Below, one piece after another: positions 1 through 5,535 of a DNA stretch of 12,671 nt. The notes below the pieces were generated by a model, which searched no databases, was not told the origin of the DNA, and saw only the letters and a program-made list of their open reading frames with translations. Positions within the stretch are counted from its first letter, which is position 1. Every line of letters begins with the position of its first letter. Source of the stretch: Clostridiales bacterium. GTDB lineage: Bacteria; Bacillota; Clostridia; WRLR01. The stretch covers positions 1-12,671 of the forward strand of contig JAITSR010000157.1 in assembly GCA_031287655.1 (NCBI GenBank), given 5' to 3'. The translations under genes were made by a program, and so were the position numbers.

Positions 1-50
1 ACAGGGCGCGGGATAAATCGTCGGACGTGAAAAGGAGAAAGGGACGGATT

Positions 51-959
51 ATGCGCAACATCGCGCTGCTGCTTGAATACGACGGGAGCCGCTTTCACGG
101 CTGGCAGAGCCAGACGAACGCGCCGACGGTGCAGGCGCTCGTGGCCGCGGCAATCTCCCGCCTCGACGGTCGGCCGACGTCTCTTGTCGGCGCGAGCCGC
201 ACCGACGCCGGGGTCCACGCGCGCGGGCAGGTCGCGCATTTTTTTACGGAGTCGCGCATCCCCGCCGAAAAATACGCGTATGCCCTCAACGCGCTCCTGC
301 CGGAGGGCATAAACTGTGTCGGTTCGCGCGAGGCGACGCCGGATTTTCACGCGCGGTTCTCCGCCGTCGGCAAGGCCTATTCCTATCAAATACTGAATCG
401 GCGGTTTCCGTCGGCGCTGCTGCGGGAGCGCGTCTGGCACGTCCCTCTGCCGCTGGAGCTTGACGCGATGCGCGCCGCCGCCGCGCTCTTTGTCGGCGAA
501 CACGACTTTTCGGCGTTTATGTCGACGGGGAGCCCCGTAAAGACGACCGTCCGCACGATCTTCTCCCTCACGGTCGAAGCGGGCGGCGAACGCGAGACGC
601 GGCCAAGCGAGCCCAGCCGGCCATGCGAGTTCAGTGCGCCCTGTCAGCCGCACAGGTCCTCTCCCTGTCAGCCGCACAGGTCCTCTCCCTGTCAGTCGCG
701 CGGATCCGCGCCCTGCCCGCCGTTCGAGCCCGGTCTGATCCGTGTAAACGTCAGCGGCGACGGCTTTTTGTACAATATGGTCCGGATTATCGTCGGGACA
801 CTCGTCTACGCGGGACTCGGCAAGCTCGGCGCAAAGGAGGTCGCAGGCGCGCTCGCGTCGGGCGCGCGGGACGAGGCGGGCAAGACGGCCCCGCCGCAGG
901 GACTTTTTCTCGAGCGGGTCTGGTATCCCCCGCCGCATGGATTTCTCGCCGCGTCGTGA
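51..959 (+). CDS. truA: tRNA pseudouridine synthase A with a repeat-bearing insert
   Basis: TruA converts uridines 38-40 of the anticodon arm of many tRNAs to pseudouridine in the cytoplasm. Seen: N-terminal LLLEYDGSRFHGWQ; catalytic motif GASRTDAGVHARGQVAHF with the nucleophile Asp at residue 52; RFSAVGKAYSYQI; C-terminal DGFLYNMVRIIVGTLV. ATG at 51 is chosen because the family start (MRNIALLLEYDG) begins there and AAAGGAG lies at 31-37. A GTG at 27 is in frame but adds only atypical basic residues, and this frame stays open to the window edge. The product is 302 aa, against about 245-265 usually. The excess is a Pro/Ser/Cys-rich insert at about residues 182-228, between the core sheet and the DGFLYNMVR segment, containing three 8-residue repeats. 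Function is near certain from the intact catalytic core. Whether the insert matters for activity is unknown. No link to the downstream phosphate genes is expected beyond proximity. Confidence 0.96.
   Translation: MRNIALLLEYDGSRFHGWQSQTNAPTVQALVAAAISRLDGRPTSLVGASRTDAGVHARGQVAHFFTESRIPAEKYAYALNALLPEGINCVGSREATPDFHARFSAVGKAYSYQILNRRFPSALLRERVWHVPLPLELDAMRAAAALFVGEHDFSAFMSTGSPVKTTVRTIFSLTVEAGGERETRPSEPSRPCEFSAPCQPHRSSPCQPHRSSPCQSRGSAPCPPFEPGLIRVNVSGDGFLYNMVRIIVGTLVYAGLGKLGAKEVAGALASGARDEAGKTAPPQGLFLERVWYPPPHGFLAAS
639..710 (+). repeat. 24-bp tandem repeat inside truA (3 copies)
   Basis: Copies at 639-662 and 663-686 are identical; the third, at 687-710, has diverged. The unit encodes PCQPHRSS. 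Each intact unit contains the inverted repeat CCTGT/ACAGG around a 7-base loop. The length is a multiple of three, so the TruA frame is kept. Confidence 0.95.
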
Positions 960-964
960 GAGGA

Positions 965-1027
965 TTTTACATGGATTTTACAAAAGGCCGCGCATGGATT
1001 TTACATTCCGGGCGTATCCTGTATAAA
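965..1027 (+). promoter_or_regulatory. Pho-box promoter for the pstB-phoU-phoPR operon
   Basis: Three copies of TTTTACA lie between truA and pstB, at 965-971, 976-982 and 999-1005. The first two are 11 bases apart and the third is 23 bases (about two turns) further on. The hexamer TTTACA fits the TT(A/C/T)ACA half-site known for PhoP in Bacillus, where half-sites repeat every helical turn. The third copy also reads as a -35 (TTTACA, 1000-1005), 16 bases from a -10 (TATAAA, 1022-1027). That would place transcription start near 1034 and leave a leader of about 17 bases before pstB. The box and -10 pattern is seen directly; PhoP binding is inferred. Confidence 0.72.
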
Positions 1028-1050
1028 GTCTATTCATAAGGCGGGCGACG

Positions 1051-1908
1051 ATGGATAAAGTCAGCGTGGAAACGAATCGTATCAGCGTGGAAACGGATAA
1101 AGTCAGCGTGGAAACGGATCATATCGGTGCGGAGACAGAGAATATCGGCACGGAAGCGGACAAAATCAGCGTGGAAGGCGTGAACCTCTACTATGGCGCG
1201 TTTCAGGCGCTCAAAAACGTCAATCTCGCGATCCCCGCAAACCGGATCACCGCGTTGATCGGACCCTCCGGCTGCGGAAAGTCGACGCTGCTCAAATCCA
1301 TCAACCGCATGAACGATCTGATTGAGGACTGCCGCGTTGAGGGGCGCGTCCTGCTGGACGGCGAGGACGCCTATCATGGGCGGATGGACGTGAACCTGCT
1401 CCGAAAGCGCGTCGGCATGGTCTTTCAGAAGCCGAATCCCTTCCCGATGAGCATTTATGACAATGTCGCGTTCGGCCCGCGCACGCACGGGGTCCGCTCC
1501 AAGGTCAAGCTCGACGGGATCGTCGAAAAATCCCTGCGCGACGCCGCGATCTGGGACGAGGTCAGCGACCGGCTCAAACGCAGCGCGCTCTCGATCTCCG
1601 GCGGGCAGCAGCAGCGGCTCTGCATCGCGCGGGCCCTCGCGGTCGAACCGGAGGTCCTGCTGATGGACGAGCCGACGTCCGCGCTCGACCCGATCTCAAC
1701 GTCCAAGATCGAGGACCTCGTCTCGGAGCTGAAGGCGCAATACACGATCGTGATCGTGACGCACAACATGCAGCAGGCCGCTCGCATCTCCGACCGGACG
1801 GCGTTCTTCCTGCTCGGGGAGGTCATAGAGCTCGGCGACACGGACGACATCTTTTCGATGCCCTCCGACAAACGCACGGAGGACTATATTTCAGGGAGGT
1901 TTGGCTGA
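1051..1908 (+). CDS. pstB: Phosphate ABC transporter ATP-binding protein with repeated N-terminal extension
   Basis: PstB is the ATPase of the high-affinity phosphate importer PstSCAB, on the cytoplasmic face of the membrane, and also takes part in signalling through PhoU to PhoR. Seen: family start KISVEGVNLYYGAFQALKNVNL from residue 38; Walker A GPSGCGKST 71-79; INRMNDL; Q-loop FQKPNPFPMSIYDNVAFGPR; signature SISGGQQQR 181-189; Walker B VLLMDEP 202-208; H-loop His 238; C-terminal DYISGRFG. These features are specific to PstB among ABC ATPases. The product is 285 aa instead of about 250. The extra N-terminal residues are heptapeptide copies of the family's own DKISVEG start. ATG at 1051 is the only good start before the repeats, with a weak AAGGCGGG upstream. 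An internal GTG could give a shorter form. pstS, pstC and pstA are not adjacent; truA is upstream. The stop overlaps the phoU start by one base (TGATG). Confidence 0.96.
   Translation: MDKVSVETNRISVETDKVSVETDHIGAETENIGTEADKISVEGVNLYYGAFQALKNVNLAIPANRITALIGPSGCGKSTLLKSINRMNDLIEDCRVEGRVLLDGEDAYHGRMDVNLLRKRVGMVFQKPNPFPMSIYDNVAFGPRTHGVRSKVKLDGIVEKSLRDAAIWDEVSDRLKRSALSISGGQQQRLCIARALAVEPEVLLMDEPTSALDPISTSKIEDLVSELKAQYTIVIVTHNMQQAARISDRTAFFLLGEVIELGDTDDIFSMPSDKRTEDYISGRFG
1054..1179 (+). repeat. 21-bp tandem repeat at the start of pstB (6 copies)
   Basis: Six 21-base units in frame encode variants of the heptapeptide DKVSVET. Unit starts are 1054, 1075, 1096, 1117, 1138 and 1159. Units 1 and 3 are identical, unit 2 differs mainly in its first two codons, and units 4 and 5 have diverged. 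The sixth, DKISVEG, is the normal PstB N-terminus, so the array looks like repeated duplication of the gene's own 5' end. Confidence 0.95.
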
Positions 1909-2744
1909 TGCGGGACAGTTATCGCCGACAGCTCGAAATCCTGCATACGGAGTTGATCCGGATGGGCGCTCTTTGCGAGGACGCGATTGATTGCGCGGCA
2001 AAAGGGCTCCTGAACGAGGATGTCAGCCTGCGGGACAAGGCGCATCACGTGGAAGCCGAGATCGACATCAAAGAGCGCGAGATCGAGGCGGTCTGCGGCA
2101 AACTGCTGCTGCGCGAGCAGCCGGTCGCCGGAGATTTGCGGCAGATTACGACGGCGCAAAAAATCATCACGGACATGGAGCGGATCGGCGACATGGCCGC
2201 GGACATTGCGGATATTTCGGCGTTTATGGAGGGCAGCCCGGTCAAGAGCGACGTACACATCGGCGACATGGCGCGGGCGGCGATCAAGATGCTGTCCGAC
2301 AGCGTCGATTCGTTTGTCGCGGGCGACCTTGAAAAAGCGAAGACGGTGATCCGCTATGACGACGTCGTCGACGGCCTGTTCTCAAAGGTCAAGAGCGAGC
2401 TGATCGCGCACATCATCGCGGGCGGGGTTCCGCATGATACCGGGGCGGCCGCGGGCGCGTCGACTTTCGTGGGCGCGGCAATTTCCGCGAGCGAGTCAAC
2501 TTCCGCGGACGCGTCAACCGCCGCAGCTTCTGCAAGCGCGTCAGCTTCCACAGCCGCCGCGGGCGCGCCAACTGCCGCAGCCTCCACAGCCGCCGCAGCC
2601 GTCGGCGCGTTGAGCCCCGAGCGCCACGCGACGGCCTGTCTCGACCTCCTGATGATCGCAAAATACCTTGAACGCATCGGCGACCACGCGGAAAACATCG
2701 CCGAATCGGTGGTCTATTCCATCACCGGAATGAGGGAGCATTAG
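1908..2744 (+). CDS. phoU: Phosphate signalling protein PhoU with Ala/Ser/Thr-rich insert
   Basis: PhoU is a cytoplasmic, metal-binding helical protein that links the Pst transporter to the PhoR kinase and represses the Pho response when phosphate is plentiful. Seen: two PhoU repeats, each with the conserved metal-site motif, DMERIGDMAADIADIS near residues 89-104 and YLERIGDHAENIAESVVY at 253-270. LLLREQPVAGDLRQI (67-80) is also typical of the family. The start ATG overlaps the pstB stop and has AGGGAGG at 1892-1898, indicating translational coupling. The length is 278 aa against about 215-220 usually. The excess is a low-complexity insert (about residues 175-235) between the helices of the second repeat, made of hexapeptide repeats rich in Ala, Ser and Thr. 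Both metal motifs are intact, so function is probably kept, with the insert looping out. Confidence 0.95.
   Translation: MRDSYRRQLEILHTELIRMGALCEDAIDCAAKGLLNEDVSLRDKAHHVEAEIDIKEREIEAVCGKLLLREQPVAGDLRQITTAQKIITDMERIGDMAADIADISAFMEGSPVKSDVHIGDMARAAIKMLSDSVDSFVAGDLEKAKTVIRYDDVVDGLFSKVKSELIAHIIAGGVPHDTGAAAGASTFVGAAISASESTSADASTAAASASASASTAAAGAPTAAASTAAAAVGALSPERHATACLDLLMIAKYLERIGDHAENIAESVVYSITGMREH
2454..2597 (+). repeat. 18-bp degenerate tandem repeat inside phoU (about 8 units)
   Basis: Residues 183-230 fall into eight six-residue units such as GASTFV, GAAISA, SESTSA and DASTAA. The first four units align clearly at the DNA level with an 18-base period. Later units are more degenerate and dominated by GCC, GCG and GCA. 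The frame is unbroken. Confidence 0.85.
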
Positions 2745-2783
2745 CGTAAAACAGCCCGCTCCACGCTGCGAGCGGCGTCCTAT

Positions 2784-2799
2784 GGAGGTTTGGAGGTTT
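2784..2799 (+). promoter_or_regulatory. Doubled ribosome binding site before the response regulator
   Basis: GGAGGTTT occurs twice in immediate tandem, at 2784-2791 and 2792-2799. The second GGAGG is 5 bases from the ATG at 2802 and decides that start. The first copy follows an ATG at 2782 that opens a 7-codon frame (MEVWRFG) whose stop at 2803-2805 overlaps the regulator's ATG. Confidence 0.75.
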
Positions 2800-2801
2800 G
2801 G

Positions 2802-3488
2802 ATGATCTATCTGGTGGAAGATGATCTTGGCATTTGCGAGCTGGTCGTGTATACGCTGACCAACTCAGGCCTTGACGCAAAGGGTTTTTCGTGCGCGAAG
2901 GACTTTTGGCAGGCGGTTTCGGAGCGCCTCCCAAATCTCGTGCTGCTTGACATCATGCTGCCGGGCGAGGACGGGCTGTCCATTTTGAGGCGGCTCCGGG
3001 CGAGTCGGACGACCGCGAAGCTGCCGGTGATGATGCTGACGGCGAAGGGCACGGAGTATGACAGGGTCGTCGGCCTCGACCTCGGGGCGGACGACTATCT
3101 GCCAAAGCCGTTTGGCATGATGGAGCTCGTCGCGCGGGTCAGGAGCCTTCTGCGGCGCGCGCAGGCCGAGCGGGAAAAGAGCTCCTATCAAGTCGGGCGG
3201 CTCTTTGTCAGCGTCCCGCGGCATCTCGTGACGGCGGACGGCGCCGAGGTCACGCTGACGCTGAAAGAATTTGACCTCCTGCTGTATCTGCTGAAAAACA
3301 CGGGGATCGTGCTCACGCGCGAGCAGCTGCTCTCCGTTGTGTGGAATTTCGATTTTGACGGGGAGACGCGGACCGTCGACGTCCACATCCGCACACTGCG
3401 CGGCAAACTCGGTCTCTGTGGCGGCTTAATCCAGACGGTGCGCGGCGTCGGATACAAAATCAGCGAGGAGGGCGGAGACATAAATTGA
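2802..3488 (+). CDS. phoP: PhoP/PhoB-type response regulator (OmpR family)
   Basis: This DNA-binding response regulator is expected to be phosphorylated by the kinase encoded next and to bind Pho boxes to switch on phosphate-starvation genes. Seen in the 228-aa product: receiver domain with the acidic pair Asp7-Asp8, phospho-acceptor Asp50 (LVLLDIMLPGEDG), Thr80 (MMLTAK) and Lys102 (YLPKPF); then a winged-helix output domain from about residue 128 with LTLKEFDLLLYLL, TREQLL, VDVHIRTLRGKL and VRGVGYKI. ATG at 2802 is preferred over TTG at 2790 because it has a GGAGG 5 bases upstream and gives the standard MIYLVEDD start. It lies 57 bases after phoU and overlaps the kinase by four bases (TTGA). 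The phoU-phoR context makes a phosphate role likely. The name phoB would be equally valid. Confidence 0.92.
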   Translation: MIYLVEDDLGICELVVYTLTNSGLDAKGFSCAKDFWQAVSERLPNLVLLDIMLPGEDGLSILRRLRASRTTAKLPVMMLTAKGTEYDRVVGLDLGADDYLPKPFGMMELVARVRSLLRRAQAEREKSSYQVGRLFVSVPRHLVTADGAEVTLTLKEFDLLLYLLKNTGIVLTREQLLSVVWNFDFDGETRTVDVHIRTLRGKLGLCGGLIQTVRGVGYKISEEGGDIN

Positions 3489-5269
3489 GAAAACGGATCA
3501 TGAGATTTTCCTGCCTTCTCGCCGGGCTTTCGATTCTTTTGACGGCGATTTTGATACACGTCGTGTTCTATTTTAATCTGTCGGAGCGCGTCCGGCAGGA
3601 GGCGCGCGCGGAGGCCGGCTATCTGCGCGCCGGATATGAGCTTTCGGGGGCCGCGTACCTCGGTTCCGTGCGGTACACACCGGACGCGGGGCGCGTCACG
3701 CTCGTCGCCGCGGACGGCGCGGTGCTGTTTGACAGCGTCGCAAATGCCGAAACGATGGAAAACCATCTCAGCCGACCCGAGATTCGCGCGGCGCTCGGGG
3801 GCGGGGCGGGGGAGGACACGCGCCTCTCCGGGACGATCCACAAGCAGTCGTACTATTACGCGGTAAGGCTCGCGGACGGGAGCGTGTTGCGCGTCTCGTC
3901 GGTGTCCGACAGCATTTTTATGTTCCTCGCGAATATGCTCTTTTGGGTCGCGGCGGCCGCCGTCGCCGCGTTTGCCGTCGCCGCCGCCGTCGGCGGGCGC
4001 GTGACGCGCCGCGTCGTCGCGCCTATCAATCAGATGAACCTCGACGCGCCGGAGGAAAACAACGCCGTCTACGAGGAACTCGCGCCGCTGCTGACCCGCA
4101 TGAAGCGGCAAAACGACGAGCTCGCGCGGCGTGTATACGAGACGCGGCAAAAGCAGATCGAGTTTTCGGCGATTACGGACAACATGCGCGAAGGGCTTCT
4201 CGTGCTGGACCGGGACGCGCATGTGCTGTCTTATAACAAGAGCGCGGTCGAGCTTCTGCGCGTACACCTCAGCGGGGACGAAAAGAACCGACCCGCGATC
4301 GCGTTTAACCGCAGCGAGGGCTTTCGCGCGGCGGTTAAACGCGCGCTCGGCGGCGAGGCCGCGGAGGCCGTCCTTCCGGTCGAGGGGCGGCGCCTGCAGC
4401 TGATTGCAAGCCCGGTCCGGGACGGCGGCGTGATACGCGGGGCCGTTTTGATGCTGCTCGACGTGACGGAGCGCGAGGACCGGGAACGGCTGCGCCGCGA
4501 ATTTACCGCGAACGTGTCCCATGAGCTGAAAACGCCGCTGACCGTGATCTCGGGCTGCGCGGAGATCATCTCGAACGGCCTCGCCAAGGCGGCGGACATC
4601 CCGCGCTTTGCCGGCCGGATATTCGACGAGGCCGGGCGCCTGATCGCGCTTGTGAACGACGTGATGACGCTCTCAAAACTCGACGAAGCCGCGTCCGGCG
4701 CCGAAATAAGCCCCGGGCCCGTCTCCGACGTCGGTTCCGGCGCCGTTTCCGGTGTCGGCCCGGGCTTCGGTTCCGGCCCCGGCCCCGCGCCGGGCGAGGT
4801 CGTCGACCTCGGCGCGCTGGTCCGCGACGCCCTCCGGCGCGTCGCGGCTCTCGCGGAGCAAAAGGGCCTCGCGCTGCGCCTCAACGGCGCGTCGATCGAC
4901 GCGCCCGGGGCCGACGGCTTTATGCTGACCGGCGTCCGCCGGATTCTGGATGAGATGATCCTGAATCTGCTCGACAACGCGATCAAATACAACATACAGG
5001 GCGGCGCCGTCGACGTCGCTCTGACAAACGGGGACGGCGCGCTCACGCTGAGCGTCGCGGACACCGGCATCGGGGTCCCGCCCGAGGAGCAGGAGCGGAT
5101 TTTCGAGCGCTTCTATCAGATTGACAAGAGCCGCAACGGCGGACCCGCCAGAGGGACCGGGCTCGGCCTCTCGATCGTAAAGCACGGCGCGATCCTCCAC
5201 AAAGCGGCGATCTCCGTCGAAAGCGACGGCGTCGCAGGCACAAAAATTATCCTGCGCTTTCCTAATTAG
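3485..5269 (+). CDS. phoR: PhoR-type membrane sensor histidine kinase
   Basis: Partner kinase of the preceding regulator. Seen in the 594-aa product: membrane helix 1 at about residues 9-30; an extracytoplasmic domain at about 31-143; membrane helix 2 at about 145-170; a short Pro-Ile-Asn linker instead of a full HAMP; a PAS-like domain (ITDNMREGLLVLDRDAHVLSYN, 230-251); the phospho-acceptor helix FTANVSHELKTPL with His346; N-box LNLLDNAIKYN (493-503); G1 DTGIG (527-531); F-box ERFYQID; G2 GTGLGLSIVKHG (557-568). The TTG at 3485 is chosen because GGAG (3473-3476) lies 8 bases upstream; ATG at 3500 would be an alternative with a poorer ribosome site. A Gly/Pro/Val/Ser linker with tetrapeptide repeats (about 404-437) separates the phosphorylation helices from the ATPase domain, where relatives have a short loop. 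All catalytic residues are present. Confidence 0.93.
   Translation: MRKRIMRFSCLLAGLSILLTAILIHVVFYFNLSERVRQEARAEAGYLRAGYELSGAAYLGSVRYTPDAGRVTLVAADGAVLFDSVANAETMENHLSRPEIRAALGGGAGEDTRLSGTIHKQSYYYAVRLADGSVLRVSSVSDSIFMFLANMLFWVAAAAVAAFAVAAAVGGRVTRRVVAPINQMNLDAPEENNAVYEELAPLLTRMKRQNDELARRVYETRQKQIEFSAITDNMREGLLVLDRDAHVLSYNKSAVELLRVHLSGDEKNRPAIAFNRSEGFRAAVKRALGGEAAEAVLPVEGRRLQLIASPVRDGGVIRGAVLMLLDVTEREDRERLRREFTANVSHELKTPLTVISGCAEIISNGLAKAADIPRFAGRIFDEAGRLIALVNDVMTLSKLDEAASGAEISPGPVSDVGSGAVSGVGPGFGSGPGPAPGEVVDLGALVRDALRRVAALAEQKGLALRLNGASIDAPGADGFMLTGVRRILDEMILNLLDNAIKYNIQGGAVDVALTNGDGALTLSVADTGIGVPPEEQERIFERFYQIDKSRNGGPARGTGLGLSIVKHGAILHKAAISVESDGVAGTKIILRFPN
4721..4792 (+). repeat. 12-bp degenerate tandem repeat in the phoR linker
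   Basis: Residues 413-436 fall into six four-residue units (VSDV, GSGA, VSGV, GPGF, GSGP, GPAP) encoded by 12-base units around a GGTTCCGGC core. It lies between the HisKA and ATPase domains and keeps the frame. Confidence 0.75.
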
Positions 5270-5320
5270 TCAGCGGTTAACGTGTTCGCAATCATGATAT
5301 GGCAGAGGGCGCGGGACCCC

Positions 5321-5386
5321 GTAACAAAAAGGTAACACTATTCCACATAAATAATTCAAAAAAGAGATTGAATAATCTTCTATAAT
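5321..5386 (+). promoter_or_regulatory. Probable promoter of the VanW-domain gene, with 11-base spaced GTAACA repeats
   Basis: The phoR-vanW gap (5270-5535) holds a good -10, TATAAT, at 5381-5386 in an AT-rich patch. No convincing -35 lies 17 bases upstream; the best is TTCAAA at 5355-5360 with a 20-base gap. GTAACA occurs at 5321-5326 and 5332-5337, 11 bases apart, and TCCACA at 5342-5347 is 10 bases on. This resembles PhoP half-sites near an activated promoter with a poor -35. The promoter is fairly well supported; Pho control is speculative. Confidence 0.5.
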
Positions 5387-5433
5387 CCAGTAGAATAGGG
5401 GTATATGCGATTAGCGGGGCGGAGCCTTCTAAA

Positions 5434-5500
5434 TTCCGCGCCGTCTCGCGCCGGAACCTATTATTTGCGGTATTCCGATACGGTAATCCGATAGCGGAAT
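5434..5500 (+). other. Structured 5' leader of the VanW-domain gene
   Basis: If transcription starts near 5393, the leader is about 140 bases. It can form two small hairpins: TTCCG 5434-5438 with CGGAA 5452-5456, and ATTCCG 5472-5477 with CGGAAT 5495-5500, the second enclosing CGG/CCG around a TAAT loop. No known riboswitch class is recognised and there is no U-run for a terminator. The coding start follows GAGG at 5525-5528. Confidence 0.35.
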
Positions 5501-5535
5501 TTCGGACGATCCTATAGATCATTTGAGGTTTATAC

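Noticed and set aside
1..50. Tail of an upstream gene
   Set aside because: Short frames end at 14-16 and 28-30 but too few residues are visible to name a product.
639..710. CTGTCA in the truA repeats as enterobacterial Pho-box half-sites
   Set aside because: The period is 24, not 11, it sits inside coding sequence, and the better Pho-box match (TTTTACA) is in the intergenic region before pstB.
639..710. CRISPR-like array
   Set aside because: Repeats are directly tandem without spacers and continue the TruA reading frame.
2756..2775. CCGCTC/GAGCGG hairpin after phoU as a terminator
   Set aside because: Only a 6-base stem with an 8-base loop and no T-run; the downstream phoP belongs to the same unit.
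3188..4522. Minus-strand open frame of 444 codons opposite phoP-phoR
   Set aside because: No motifs, shadow composition, and it covers parts of two certain genes.
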